Positions 18,459-27,894 of a DNA stretch of 64,000 nt are shown one piece after another. A program made the translations under genes and the position numbers. The notes below the pieces were generated by a model, which was not told where the DNA came from, searched no databases, and saw only the letters and a program-made list of their open reading frames with translations. Position 1 is the first letter of the stretch. Each line of letters starts with the position of its first letter. Source of the stretch: Bacteroidota bacterium (GTDB taxonomy: Bacteria; Bacteroidota; Bacteroidia; Chitinophagales; Chitinophagaceae); contig JAFDYF010000005.1 of NCBI GenBank assembly GCA_018267575.1, positions 1 to 64,000 on the forward strand, written 5' to 3'.

Positions 18459-20663
18459 CTACCTCGCCCCCGGAGCGCAATGCTCTTTTAAATAGTTAGT
18501 ATACAGGGTTGACAAATGCTCAGTCGTGCCCGGACCTTCGGAAATGCTATGTGTACGGTTGGGGTAGGACATAAACTGGAATTGCCGGTTGTATTTCACC
18601 AACTCATTAATCAGCATTTCTGCATTATCATAATGCACATTATCGTCGCCTGTGCCATGGATATACAATAGGTTTCCCTGAAGATTCTTGGCATGGGTAA
18701 TTGGTGACCCGTTCACAAAATCCTCCCTGTTTTCCTGCGGAAGCCCCATATAGCGTTCTTGGTAAATATTGTCGTAAGTCAGTTCATTGCCTACAGCCGC
18801 AATGGAAATCCCGGTTTTATAAATTTCTGGGTATTGGAACATCAGGTTCAAAGTAGCCGAGCCGCCACCACTCCAGCCCCATACCGCTATGCGGGAGCTA
18901 TCCACAAAAGGCCATTTCAAAATTTCTTTCGCTGCCATGGCCTGGTCGCGAATATTGAGGCGACCGATTTTTCTATAAATCGATTTTCTCCAGGTACTTC
19001 CTTTGGGCGCAGGTGTGCCACGGTTGTCAACAGAAATATAGATATAACCATCGGCTGCCATGCTGCCTTTGTACTCATCATTATCGGCAATCCCATAAAC
19101 ATCGCGTACTGTCTGGCTAGCTGGCTCCGAATAAACATAAAATACCACTGGATATTTTTTAGTACTATCGAAATGATCGGGTCTCGCCATCCAGGCATCC
19201 ATCTCAACCCCATCCTCTGTTTTTATTTTGAAGAAACGGATATTCGATTTGGTAGAATCGGCTGCTTGCACCGCCTCATAAACATGATGCCCATTCAATG
19301 CCGAATGATCGGGCAATGAAACCCACTCCCCTACTGGTGGCGTGTAATAGTTCGAAAAACTATGCCATGATAGTTTTGCATTGGGAGAAATCACATATTC
19401 ATGAGTGCCCCGCTGGTTTGTGGGTGACAACAATTCCAACTTACCCTTACCACTAAGTTTCGTGCGGTAGAGATATTTTTGAGTCGCATTGTCCGGCGAT
19501 GCTAGAAAATATACATAGCCTTCTTTTTCATCAATACATTTGATATCAATCACATCGTAATTACCGGCAGTTACCAAAGTTTCCTTTTTCCCATCATGAC
19601 TTATACGGTATAGATGCAGCCAGCCATCTTTTTCGCTGGGCCATAAAAATTCTTTCCCGTTATCTAGCCAGTCCCACCCTCCCATTTTATAATTATCAAA
19701 CCAACGGGAAGCGATATCAATCCAAGCTGCATCTTTTTCGGTATAGATTGTTTTTGAAGATCCATTAATCACATTGCAAAGCATGAGATCACTTTGGTTT
19801 TGCTTACGGTTCAGATGCTGTATAATCAGTTCATCATTATTGGCTGCCCATTCCATACGGGGCACATAAGAACCCCATACTGCATCTGTCGGGATTTTCA
19901 TCCATTTGGTTTCGGAATTAGCAATATCCACCACGCCAATCTTATAAGGGGATGGGGCTTGTCCAGCAACCGGGTACTCTACTGGTACAATATGCGAATA
20001 CACGGAATCTGTGGTATTGAGCATCAAATAATCTCTGGTATTTTTTGCATCAATCTGCCAATAAGCAATCATTTGGCTGTTTGGGCTCCAGCGGAAACCA
20101 TCACGACAATCAAACTCTTCTTCATATACCCAATCGAATGTGCCATTGATCAGCTTTCTGGTGCCGTCGAAAGTCAGTTGCTTTATTTCGTGGGTAGCCA
20201 AATCTTCTACATATACATTATGCTCACTCACATAAGCTGCTTTTTTTGTGTCGGGTGAAAATTTTGCAAACATCAATGAAGAGGGGGGCAAGGATTTCCC
20301 TAACTGAAATAAATTGCCCGAAGGCAGATCGTAGACCCAATAATCGCCTCGGGTATGGTAACGCCATACTTTTTTAGTGTTAGTGAATATAAGGATCTGC
20401 TGACCATCATTGGAGAATTTCAATGATCTGATGTCAAGCGGCCGACCCTGACCCGCCGGCACCAATTTATCGTTAGGTACAAGGAGGGTTTTATTATGTT
20501 CCTTTACATAATATTGCAAAATCCCATCTTTACTGGCAGTATAAAAAGAGTTTCCATCCTTGCTCCACTCCAACCTATCACCAAACTGGGCAAAACCAAT
20601 TATTGAAAAATGAATGAATATGACCGTGAAAAAAAAGAACAAGCGCTTATTGCTGAGGGGCAT
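18459..20663 (-). CDS. Secreted dipeptidyl-peptidase IV family protein (S9)
   Basis: 734 aa from the chosen ATG. The chosen start (20663) gives a clean signal peptide (MPLSNKRLFFFFTVIFIHF, cleaved about after GFAQ); the frame is open further upstream without a signal peptide. The N-terminal beta-propeller (about 80-470) is of the DPPIV_N type. The C-terminal alpha/beta hydrolase has GWSGGG with Ser598, GTGDDNVH with Asp673/Asp674 and His705 (RTHSISEG). It likely cuts dipeptides from peptides in the periplasm or outside. It lies between fusA and rpsJ, where tuf stands in many bacteria, and has no link to translation. Confidence 0.92.
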   Translation of the reverse strand: MPLSNKRLFFFFTVIFIHFSIIGFAQFGDRLEWSKDGNSFYTASKDGILQYYVKEHNKTLLVPNDKLVPAGQGRPLDIRSLKFSNDGQQILIFTNTKKVWRYHTRGDYWVYDLPSGNLFQLGKSLPPSSLMFAKFSPDTKKAAYVSEHNVYVEDLATHEIKQLTFDGTRKLINGTFDWVYEEEFDCRDGFRWSPNSQMIAYWQIDAKNTRDYLMLNTTDSVYSHIVPVEYPVAGQAPSPYKIGVVDIANSETKWMKIPTDAVWGSYVPRMEWAANNDELIIQHLNRKQNQSDLMLCNVINGSSKTIYTEKDAAWIDIASRWFDNYKMGGWDWLDNGKEFLWPSEKDGWLHLYRISHDGKKETLVTAGNYDVIDIKCIDEKEGYVYFLASPDNATQKYLYRTKLSGKGKLELLSPTNQRGTHEYVISPNAKLSWHSFSNYYTPPVGEWVSLPDHSALNGHHVYEAVQAADSTKSNIRFFKIKTEDGVEMDAWMARPDHFDSTKKYPVVFYVYSEPASQTVRDVYGIADNDEYKGSMAADGYIYISVDNRGTPAPKGSTWRKSIYRKIGRLNIRDQAMAAKEILKWPFVDSSRIAVWGWSGGGSATLNLMFQYPEIYKTGISIAAVGNELTYDNIYQERYMGLPQENREDFVNGSPITHAKNLQGNLLYIHGTGDDNVHYDNAEMLINELVKYNRQFQFMSYPNRTHSISEGPGTTEHLSTLYTNYLKEHCAPGAR

Positions 20664-21047
20664 AAAATAAATTTTGGGGAAATTAAGGCATTCGGTACAA
20701 AAGGATTTCAACGAGACAAAAAATAAACGAATTTTTAGAGTTTGGTAAGCGATTTTTAGTTTCACACAAGGGCGCAAAGAATTCAACGAGACAAAGCTTA
20801 ACGCTAAATGCTTAACGCAAAACCCAAGTCTCTAATACGTCAACAATTCAAAAGCACGCCCCAATTCCTAATTCCCAATTCCTTCAAACCACTAACAGTG
20901 CCTCTGCGTGAAATTAATATTGAACCACAGTGGCACAAAGGCACATAAGGAACGCTTTGCTATCTAATATTCTCTGTGCCTCACCTCTGTCCCCTCTGTG
21001 GTAAAAGCCTTAAACCCTCTACCCTAAACCTTTTTTCCCTAAAACAA
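20664..21047. repeat. Repeat-rich gap between the S9 peptidase and fusA terminator
   Basis: No gene seen. TTCAACGAGACAAA occurs twice (20707, 20782). 20797-20818 is copy 3 of the AACGC family (GCTTAACGC twice). 20924-21002 holds a long hairpin of the dispersed ACCACAG...CTGTGGT type: ACCACAG (20924-20930) with CTGTGGT (20996-21002), and AGGCACA (20939-20945) with TGTGCCT (20975-20981). Confidence 0.6.
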
Positions 21048-21080
21048 AACAACCCTGCTGAATCAGCAAGGTTGTTTTTA
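21048..21080 (-). terminator. fusA terminator
   Basis: AACAACCCTGCTG (21048-21060) pairs with CAGCAAGGTTGTT (21064-21076), one mismatch, loop AAT. T-runs follow on both strands, so it may act both ways. It lies 22 bases past the fusA stop. Confidence 0.8.
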
Positions 21081-21098
21081 TTAAGATGGAAAAACGAA

Positions 21099-23240
21099 TT
21101 AAGCGTGTGCTTTCCCTTTCACCTTGGCAATCACTTCCTCAGCGATATTGTTTGGTGCAGGGGAATAATGAGAGAACTCCATGGTAGATGTGGCACGACC
21201 TGAGCTCAGGGAGCGCAACTGTGTCACATAACCGAACATTTCGCTCAGTGGAACTTTTGCTTTGATCACCTGCGCATTGTTCTTGCTATCCATACCTTCC
21301 AAGATACCACGACGACGGTTAAGGTCGCCGGTCACATCACCCATGTACTGATCGGGAGTGATTACTTCCACTTTCATGATGGGCTCCAACAAAACGGGTT
21401 TTGCTTTTCTCGCTGCTTCACGGAAACCTTGTTTAGCACAAAGTTCAAAAGACATTGAATCGGAGTCAACCGCATGGAAGCCGCCGTCAAAAACACGCAC
21501 TTTCATGTTCTCAACTGGGTAGCTAGCCAATACACCCGTAGTCATAGAACTTTCAAATCCTTTTTGAATAGCTGGTACAAACTCACGGGGAATGGATCCA
21601 CCGAATATATCGTTCACAAACTGATATTGACCTTTTCCTTCTTTTAGGAACTCTTCATCAGCAGGCCCGAGTTCGAAAATGATGTCGGCGAATTTACCGC
21701 GACCACCCGTTTGTTTTTTCAAAATTTCCCTATGTTCCACTGTTTGTTGGAAGGCTTCTTTGTATGCCACTTGTGGCGCACCTTGGTTGATTTCCACTTT
21801 GAACTCACGTTTCATCCTATCCACAATGATCTCCAAGTGAAGCTCGCCCATACCACTTAAAATGGTTTGACCTGTTTCTTCATCTGTTTTCACCTTCAAA
21901 GTAGGATCTTCCTCCACCAGTTTGGCGATTGCCATACCCATCTTATCTACGTCAGCTTGGGTTTTTGGCTCCACCGCAATAGAGATAACCGGTTCTGGGA
22001 AAGTCATACTCTCCAATACAATCGGATGATCTTCGTTACACAAAGTATCACCTGTTTTGATATCCTTAAATCCAACAGCCGCACCTATATCACCTGCCTC
22101 GATAAAATCGATTGGGTTTTGTTTGTTCGCATGCATCTGCATGATACGAGAAATACGCTCATTCTTTCCAGTACGTGTGTTCAGCACATAAGAGCCCGCA
22201 TCCAAGTGACCGCTATATGCACGGAAGAACGCCAACCTTCCCACAAATGGGTCGGTCATGATTTTGAAAGCCAATGCTGCAAAAGGTTCTTTTGCATCTG
22301 GCTTGCGCTCCAATTCTTCGCCTGTATTAGGATCGGTTCCTTTCACTGCATCAATGTCCAAAGGACCTGGTAAGTAACGAACAATTGCATCCAATGCAGT
22401 TTGTACCCCTTTGTTTTTGAAAGAAGAACCACACATCATTGGGATGATGGAAATATCAATAGTTGCTTTACGGATAGCCTCATGTACTTCTGCTTCAGTA
22501 ATCGTATTAGGATCATCGAAGAATTTTTCCAATAATTTATCATCGTATTCAGCAACAGCTTCAATCAAATGTTGTCTCCACTCAGCCACATCATCAGCCA
22601 TATCATCAGGAATGGGAACTTCTTTGAAAGTCATTCCTTTTGTTTCTTCTTCCCAAATAATACCTTTCATGGTAATCAAATCCACTACACCCCTAAATCC
22701 ATCTTCTGCCCCGATTGGCAATTGAAGGGGAACGGCTTTGGCACCCAGCATTTCCTTAACCTGTTTTACCACGTTCAAGAAATCGGCACCCGCACGGTCC
22801 ATTTTATTTACAAAACCGATACGTGGTACTTTATAGCGATTGGCTTGGCGCCAAACGGTTTCAGATTGAGGTTCCACACCAGACACTGCGCAGAACAATG
22901 CCAACAAACCATCCAACACACGCAATGAACGCTCCACTTCCACGGTAAAATCCACGTGACCGGGAGTATCGATGATGTTGAACTTGTACTGTTTTGTATC
23001 TGCATTTTTCTGGCCCTGCGTGGTAGGGAAATTCCAGAAACAAGTAGTAGCAGCAGAAGTAATCGTGATCCCTCTTTCCTGCTCCTGTGCCATCCAGTCC
23101 ATGGTGGCAGCACCATCATGCACCTCACCAATTTTATGGTTAACACCAGTGTAATATAGAATACGCTCTGTAGTGGTTGTTTTTCCTGCGTCGATATGCG
23201 CAGCGATACCAAAATTTCTTTGAAACCTTAAGTCTGCCAT
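21099..23240 (-). CDS. fusA: Elongation factor G
   Basis: 713 aa, the translocation GTPase. G-domain motifs are [16 protein letters not shown] (G1, about 14-29), [10 protein letters not shown] (G2), DTPGHVDFT (G3) and NKMDRAG (G4). The five-domain length is normal. A -7 element TACCTTTG (23383-23390) lies about 145 bases upstream and a terminator follows, so it seems to be its own unit rather than part of the rpsL-rpsG transcript. Confidence 0.98.
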   Translation of the reverse strand: MADLRFQRNFGIAAHIDAGKTTTTERILYYTGVNHKIGEVHDGAATMDWMAQEQERGITITSAATTCFWNFPTTQGQKNADTKQYKFNIIDTPGHVDFTVEVERSLRVLDGLLALFCAVSGVEPQSETVWRQANRYKVPRIGFVNKMDRAGADFLNVVKQVKEMLGAKAVPLQLPIGAEDGFRGVVDLITMKGIIWEEETKGMTFKEVPIPDDMADDVAEWRQHLIEAVAEYDDKLLEKFFDDPNTITEAEVHEAIRKATIDISIIPMMCGSSFKNKGVQTALDAIVRYLPGPLDIDAVKGTDPNTGEELERKPDAKEPFAALAFKIMTDPFVGRLAFFRAYSGHLDAGSYVLNTRTGKNERISRIMQMHANKQNPIDFIEAGDIGAAVGFKDIKTGDTLCNEDHPIVLESMTFPEPVISIAVEPKTQADVDKMGMAIAKLVEEDPTLKVKTDEETGQTILSGMGELHLEIIVDRMKREFKVEINQGAPQVAYKEAFQQTVEHREILKKQTGGRGKFADIIFELGPADEEFLKEGKGQYQFVNDIFGGSIPREFVPAIQKGFESSMTTGVLASYPVENMKVRVFDGGFHAVDSDSMSFELCAKQGFREAARKAKPVLLEPIMKVEVITPDQYMGDVTGDLNRRRGILEGMDSKNNAQVIKAKVPLSEMFGYVTQLRSLSSGRATSTMEFSHYSPAPNNIAEEVIAKVKGKAHA

Positions 23241-23382
23241 TGTTTTATTTTAAAAAGTTATTGATGTTTTTTGGCTTTCATCAAGCCTAATTAACGCTAC
23301 AGGATAGCACTGTGCCTCATTTTCTTTTCACGGCTATCTGATTACGGCTCATTGGTATTCTATTTTAAAAAAATTAAGTGTG

Positions 23383-23390
23383 CAAAGGTA
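23383..23390 (-). promoter_or_regulatory. fusA promoter -7 element TACCTTTG
   Basis: Complement of CAAAGGTA. It is identical to the -7 octamers of rpsJ and rpsL. No exact TTTG is found at the right spacing upstream, only a T-rich stretch. It lies between the rpsG terminator and fusA. Confidence 0.6.
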
Positions 23391-23460
23391 TGTAAATTAT
23401 TGCTCAAAAAAAGAACTCTGTAGAAAACCAAATTATTAAATAACCAATTGCCCTAAAAGC

Positions 23461-23488
23461 AACAGCCCCACAATGTTGCGGGGCTGTT
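23461..23488 (-). terminator. Terminator after rpsG
   Basis: AACAGCCCC (23461-23469) and GGGGCTGTT (23480-23488) form a perfect 9-bp stem with a 10-base loop. Read leftwards the stem is followed by GCTTTT, a short T-run. It lies 19 bases past the rpsG stop. Confidence 0.7.
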
Positions 23489-23507
23489 TATATCTTTTGA
23501 GTTAACG

Positions 23508-23975
23508 TTAAACTCTAAAATGGGCGAATGCTTTGTTGGCTTCAGCCATACGGTGTGTGTCTTCTTTCTTTTTGAACGCGCCGCCCTCACCTTTGCTTGC
23601 CGCAACAATTTCATTAGCCAGTTTATCGGCCATGCTCCTACCATTTCTTTCACGGCTATAACGTATCAACCATTTGATGCTCAGTGAAATTTTCCGGTCA
23701 GCACGAACTTCCGAAGGGATCTGGAAGGTTGCCCCACCAATCCTGCGGCTACGTACTTCAACGGCTGGAGTGATATTCGCCAATGCACGTTTCCATATTT
23801 CATAACCATCCTCGTTGGTTTGCTTGGATACTTTGTCCAACGCATCGTAAAAAATGGTAAATGCAGTATTCTTTTTTCCCTGCCACATTATGTTGTTCAC
23901 AAAACGGGTAACCTGGATATCGTTATATTTTGCATCCGGGGCAAGGGGCAATTTTTTTGCTTGCGTTTTCCTCAT
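23508..23975 (-). CDS. rpsG: 30S ribosomal protein S7
   Basis: 155 aa. It starts [19 protein letters not shown] and has the signature of S7 in [17 protein letters not shown] (about 24-40). S7 nucleates assembly of the 30S head. It follows rpsL by 24 bases in the classical str order. Confidence 0.97.
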   Translation of the reverse strand: MRKTQAKKLPLAPDAKYNDIQVTRFVNNIMWQGKKNTAFTIFYDALDKVSKQTNEDGYEIWKRALANITPAVEVRSRRIGGATFQIPSEVRADRKISLSIKWLIRYSRERNGRSMADKLANEIVAASKGEGGAFKKKEDTHRMAEANKAFAHFRV

Positions 23976-23999
23976 TTCAATGGAATTACTATATTAAAA

Positions 24000-24398
24000 T
24001 TATTTTTTTGCTGCTGTTTTAGCTCCACCTTTTTCTTTCTTGGTACCGTATTTGGAACGGCTTTTTTTACGGTCTTTTACACCCGCAGTATCCAAGCTGC
24101 CACGAACAATATGGTAACGCACCCCTGGCAAATCCTTCACACGACCACCGCGAATCAACACGATGGAGTGCTCTTGCAAATTGTGCCCTTCCCCTGGGAT
24201 ATATGCAATCACCTCCACTTTATTAGTTAAACGCACTTTAGCCACCTTACGCAAGGCCGAGTTAGGTTTTTTGGGAGTGGTCGTGTACACACGGGTGCAT
24301 ACGCCACGACGTTGTGGGCAGGAATCCAAAGCTCTTGATTTGCTTTTAGCCCTGATGATTTCTCTTCCTTTTCTAACTAATTGTTGTATGGTAGGCAT
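24000..24398 (-). CDS. rpsL: 30S ribosomal protein S12
   Basis: 132 aa from the ATG at 24398, which gives the standard [13 protein letters not shown] start; the frame is open 19 codons further upstream, but those residues overlap the promoter. The decoding-centre loops [14 protein letters not shown] (Lys42-type region) and [14 protein letters not shown] are intact. The tail is Lys-rich ([13 protein letters not shown]). First gene of the str unit. Confidence 0.97.
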   Translation of the reverse strand: MPTIQQLVRKGREIIRAKSKSRALDSCPQRRGVCTRVYTTTPKKPNSALRKVAKVRLTNKVEVIAYIPGEGHNLQEHSIVLIRGGRVKDLPGVRYHIVRGSLDTAGVKDRKKSRSKYGTKKEKGGAKTAAKK

Positions 24399-24424
24399 TC
24401 TTGACCTATTTATTTTTTGGACGG

Positions 24425-24456
24425 CAAAGGTAATGGCCCAATCAGTAATCTCCAAA
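24425..24456 (-). promoter_or_regulatory. rpsL promoter (TTTG-N20-TACCTTTG)
   Basis: TTTG (complement of 24453-24456), 20 bases, TACCTTTG (complement of 24425-24432). Exact match to the Bacteroidota consensus, about 27 bases upstream of the rpsL ATG. It supports the start at 24398. Confidence 0.85.
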
Positions 24457-24976
24457 TAAAATACGGTTTTTCAAACCCGGACTGGCTGCATAGCCTTAAA
24501 CCCGCTGCTGAAAGCCAATATTTTGCCCCTGAACTGCTTATTTTCACCTTGTTTTCCAGCTTTGTATCACTACCAAAAGTTGGTTTCGGTCAAAAGATAG
24601 CTGACCCGATTATATCTCTGCTGACTTCCTTAAACATCACCCTACCAACCAAGGGTGGTAAATTGGCAGACCAAAATTACACACTCTTTTGTCTTAGTGT
24701 TGATGCAATAAAAAAGTAAGGGACTTAAGAATAGATTGGCAATCTCTTTTCAAAATTGGTTGAACCTAAAAATAGTCAGTGTAAATAACTGAATCAGACA
24801 TCAGTTGGTCTTATCCTATTATTATGGCATCAGACCCTTTGTTATTAACGTCATTAAAATCTTGGAGTAATTGAAATCAAATAAGCAAAACAATTCTGCC
24901 TAAGCAAGTTTAACCACTTATACATTCTTACAAAAAAATTTTGGAACAAATTCCTTACACCGATGCTATCAACCTT
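24457..24976. other. Gene-free gap between rpsL and ilvE
   Basis: About 520 bases without a convincing gene. Open frames here have no coding character. Both neighbours read leftwards, so it should hold the ilvE 3' end and the region upstream of rpsL. No clear terminator hairpin or repeat was seen. Confidence 0.5.
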
Positions 24977-26041
24977 CTACACCTTAAACATCCATTCGTG
25001 AGTATCAGCCAGCTTACCCGTCTTAATATCTGTCATTGTTTTTTTGAGTTGGATCGCAGATTTAAAATTGCTCGGGTCGAAGTTCATTACAAAGTCCTTG
25101 TATTTTAATTCTTTTATCGGCGAAATGGTAGCAGCTGTGCCGGTTCCGAAAGCTTCTGTAAGTTTTCCTGATTTATAAGCTTCCATCAATTCGTCAATGC
25201 TGATCCTTCTTTCTTCCACAGTCAGTCCCATTTCTTTTAATAGCGTAAGTGCGCTGTCCCTTGTAACCCCTTCCAGAATGGTGCCTTCTTCCAGAGAGGG
25301 AGTAACCACTTTATCACCGAAAATAAACATCACGTTCATGGTACCAACTTCTTGTAACCATTTATGCTCAAAGGCATCGGTCCAAAGTACCTGATCGTAA
25401 CCTTTTCTCTTCGCTTCTGCAGAAGCATGCAAACTACCACCATAATTACCTGCATTTTTGGCAAACCCCACCCCACCTGGTGCAGCACGGGTATAAGTTT
25501 CTTCCACATAAATCTTCATGGGTGCGGAATAATAAGGCCCAGTTGGACTAAGGATTATCAAAAATTTATACGAATCGGAAGGCTTCACCCCAATCACGGC
25601 ATCCGTTGCAAACATGAAGGGCCTAATATACAGAGCATAATCCTGCTTTGCGGGGATCCAATTTTTATCAAGCTCTATGAGTTGGCGCATCCCTTCAATA
25701 AAAATCTCTTCTGGTACTTCAGGCATTTCCATCCGCGCAGCAGAAATATTGAAACGCTTAAAATTATCCATTGGCCTGAACACATAAGCTTCCCCTTCTT
25801 TATTCTTATAGGCCTTTATGCCTTCGAAAATGGATTGACCATAATGTATGGCAGCCAATGATGGTTCCATCATTAAAGGTTGGTAGGGTTTGATCTCCGC
25901 CGATTTCCATTCGCCATCCCTGTAATCTGCAACCAACATATGATCGGTAAAATATTTTCCGAAAGGAAGGTTATCAAAATCTATTTCGTTTATTTTGCTC
26001 TTCGTCGCTTTAGTGACTTTTAATCCCATTGTTCCTACCAT
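24977..26041 (-). CDS. ilvE: Branched-chain amino acid aminotransferase
   Basis: 354 aa from ATG 26041; ATG 26029 is also possible, and a GTG at 26062 is less likely. Fold-type IV PLP enzyme of the last step of Leu/Ile/Val synthesis. The Schiff-base lysine lies in FAKNAGNYGGS (Lys195 in this numbering), and QEVGTMNVMF carries the cofactor glutamate. Motifs and length fit the larger BCAT type (about 350 aa) found in Bacteroidota. Read divergently from the unknown gene at 26151. Confidence 0.94.
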   Translation of the reverse strand: MVGTMGLKVTKATKSKINEIDFDNLPFGKYFTDHMLVADYRDGEWKSAEIKPYQPLMMEPSLAAIHYGQSIFEGIKAYKNKEGEAYVFRPMDNFKRFNISAARMEMPEVPEEIFIEGMRQLIELDKNWIPAKQDYALYIRPFMFATDAVIGVKPSDSYKFLIILSPTGPYYSAPMKIYVEETYTRAAPGGVGFAKNAGNYGGSLHASAEAKRKGYDQVLWTDAFEHKWLQEVGTMNVMFIFGDKVVTPSLEEGTILEGVTRDSALTLLKEMGLTVEERRISIDELMEAYKSGKLTEAFGTGTAATISPIKELKYKDFVMNFDPSNFKSAIQLKKTMTDIKTGKLADTHEWMFKV

Positions 26042-26110
26042 AAAAATATTTTTTGCTGACACAAAGAAACAAACATTCTTTGTGCTTACAAAGAAACCAA
26101 AGAAAAAAAA

Positions 26111-26124
26111 CTAACAATTGTTAG
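26111..26124. promoter_or_regulatory. Perfect 14-bp palindrome, candidate operator
   Basis: CTAACAATTGTTAG is an exact palindrome in the divergent gap between ilvE and the gene at 26151. It could be a regulator binding site for either gene. No known motif was matched. Confidence 0.35.
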
Positions 26125-26150
26125 TATTGATTTAGTTAAATTTTTAATTT

Positions 26151-26660
26151 ATGAACCTGAACGATACAAAGTTGAATACGGCTACCCTCGTTGGTTTATA
26201 TAAAAATGTGCTGGTTGCAAGCCCCCAAAAAGTTCAGGATAGTGAATTAGCTACAAATAAAAAGTATAAATTTCTGGGGAAGAATAAAAAATCGGTATTG
26301 TTGGTCAATGATTGTAAAGACGCTGTTTTTGTTTCAGAGAAAGAGTTGAATTTTATTAGCAAACTGCTGGAAGCTTGTAAAATGAACCTGGAAGATATAG
26401 CAATTGTAAACAAGGCTTCGGAAGATATCAACATCACGGAACTTAAAAACCAATTGGCACCCAAAACAATTATCTTTTTTGGCGTAGCGCCAACGGATAT
26501 TAAACTGCCCATTCATTTTCCCATGTTCAAATTACAAGAATATGATGGATGCGTTTATTTATCAGCACCAAACCTGGAAGAGCTGGACCAAAATACCAAT
26601 GAAGGAAAAATATTGAAAAGCAAACTCTGGGTTTGCTTGAAACAGTTGTTCGGTTTATAG
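26151..26660 (+). CDS. Conserved-looking protein of unknown function
   Basis: 169 aa, soluble, no signal peptide. Mixed alpha/beta pattern: VLLVNDCKDAVFVSEKELNF (about 49-68), a central PKTIIFFGVAPTDIKL (about 103-118) that looks like a core strand and loop, and SKLWVCLKQLFGL at the C-terminus. I do not recognise the family. It lies directly upstream of rdgB on the same strand (58 bases), and divergent from ilvE. Codon use resembles its neighbours. Confidence 0.75.
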   Translation: MNLNDTKLNTATLVGLYKNVLVASPQKVQDSELATNKKYKFLGKNKKSVLLVNDCKDAVFVSEKELNFISKLLEACKMNLEDIAIVNKASEDINITELKNQLAPKTIIFFGVAPTDIKLPIHFPMFKLQEYDGCVYLSAPNLEELDQNTNEGKILKSKLWVCLKQLFGL

Positions 26661-26718
26661 GAAACCATCGAAATCCCCAATCAGCGGTTGAACAAAAACA
26701 ATCAATGAACCATCAAAA

Positions 26719-27300
26719 ATGAAAAGATTAATATTTGCTACGAACAATCAACATAAGGTAGACGAAATACAATCGGCGGTTGGTCATTTGATCGAGGTAA
26801 TTAGCCTCAAAGAGGCAGGAATTGATATCGATATACCCGAGCCCCACGATAGTTTGGAAGAAAATGCTACCGAAAAATCAAGGACCATCCACCAGTTAAA
26901 AGGGATCGATTGTTTTAGCGAAGACACCGGACTGGAAGTGAAATCGCTTAATGGCGAGCCCGGCGTGAAGAGTGCCCGTTATGCTGGTGATGGAAAATCG
27001 CATGAAGACAATATAAACAAACTTTTATCCAAGCTGGGTGACAATAAAAATCGGAAAGCACGGTTTCGCACGGTGATTTCGTTGATCATGGAAAAAAAGG
27101 AATATTTATTTGATGGCGTTTGTGAAGGAGAGATTGGATTGGAAAGAAAAGGAGAAAAAGGCTTTGGCTACGACTCGGTTTTTTATCCAACAGGTAGTAA
27201 TAAAAGTTTTGCCGAAATGGGTATGGAAGAAAAAAACAGGTTTAGCCACAGGAAGAAGGCGGTGGATAAAATGATTGCATTTTTGAAGGGGATTGGTTAG
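26719..27300 (+). CDS. rdgB: Non-canonical purine NTP pyrophosphatase (RdgB/HAM1)
   Basis: 193 aa. It hydrolyses dITP/ITP/XTP to monophosphates and so keeps deaminated purines out of nucleic acids. ATNNQHKVDEI (about 7-17) is the phosphate-binding start; FSEDTGLEVKSLNGEPGVKS (about 73-92) carries the metal-binding acid, and GFGYDSVFYPTG and FSHRKKA complete the site. Its TAG stop is the first part of a CCACTGAT-type repeat. Confidence 0.96.
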   Translation: MKRLIFATNNQHKVDEIQSAVGHLIEVISLKEAGIDIDIPEPHDSLEENATEKSRTIHQLKGIDCFSEDTGLEVKSLNGEPGVKSARYAGDGKSHEDNINKLLSKLGDNKNRKARFRTVISLIMEKKEYLFDGVCEGEIGLERKGEKGFGYDSVFYPTGSNKSFAEMGMEEKNRFSHRKKAVDKMIAFLKGIG

Positions 27301-27392
27301 CCACTGATGCACTGATTGATTAGAACAAATCATTTAAAATCATACAATCAGTGGCAACCCTTTCTTTAGCCACTGATTCACTGATTGGCTAG
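27299..27392. repeat. CCACTGAT-type repeat between rdgB and thioesterase
   Basis: A 25-base word beginning AGCCACTGAT occurs at 27299-27323 and again at 27368-27392 with a few differences. Between them, CAATCAGTGGC (27345-27355) is the inverted form and can pair with either copy (10 of 11). It may act as hairpin terminator or as mobile small repeat. Confidence 0.6.
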
Positions 27393-27426
27393 AGGCAACA
27401 AACAAAATTGAAAAAGTAGAACTAGT

Positions 27427-27858
27427 ATGGCAAGGATAAAAATAGATATACCTGAAAAATTCAACTTTACCACGGAAATCCCTAGCCGCATCACCGATCT
27501 AAATTATGGTGGGCATGTTGGTAATGATAAAGTACTATCCATCATCCATGAGGCTAGGGTTCGTTTTCTCCAGCACCACGGTTATACGGAATTGAATATG
27601 GCCGGCATCGGACTGATCATGAGCGATGTGGCTATTGAATTTAAGAATGAACTATTTTATGGGGATACCATCAAAGCCTCCATTGCGGTAGGCGATTTTT
27701 CTAAAGTGGGTTTTGATATTTTTTACCGACTCGAAAAAGAAACAAACGGAAAAACTGTATTGGTTTCCATTGCCAAGACTGGGATGGTTTGCTTTAATTA
27801 CTCACTCAAGAAAATAGCACCTGTACCAAATGAAGCGCTGGAGAAATTGAATAGTTGA
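27427..27858 (+). CDS. Hotdog-fold acyl-CoA thioesterase (4HBT)
   Basis: 143 aa. The 4HBT signature is seen as RITDLNYGGHVGNDKVLSII (about 21-40) with Asp/Asn and the GHVGN turn, followed by a HEARVRFL helix. This resembles the YbgC/FadM type, which cleaves acyl-CoA or acyl-ACP thioesters. The exact substrate is unknown. It stands alone after the repeat at 27299-27392. Confidence 0.85.
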   Translation: MARIKIDIPEKFNFTTEIPSRITDLNYGGHVGNDKVLSIIHEARVRFLQHHGYTELNMAGIGLIMSDVAIEFKNELFYGDTIKASIAVGDFSKVGFDIFYRLEKETNGKTVLVSIAKTGMVCFNYSLKKIAPVPNEALEKLNS

Positions 27859-27894
27859 ACATCCGGTAAGTTAGTCAGCAGCTATTAGCCTTTA

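Noticed and set aside
18271-18495. 74-aa ORF in the GC-rich tandem repeats
   Set aside because: It is a low-complexity translation of the repeats without a promoter or relatives I know.
22808-23212. Overlapping 134-aa leftward frame in fusA
   Set aside because: Out-of-frame shadow of EF-G on the same strand; the EF-G frame accounts for the conservation.
24417-24719. 100-aa rightward ORF upstream of rpsL
   Set aside because: It begins inside the rpsL promoter on the opposite strand and has no coding character.
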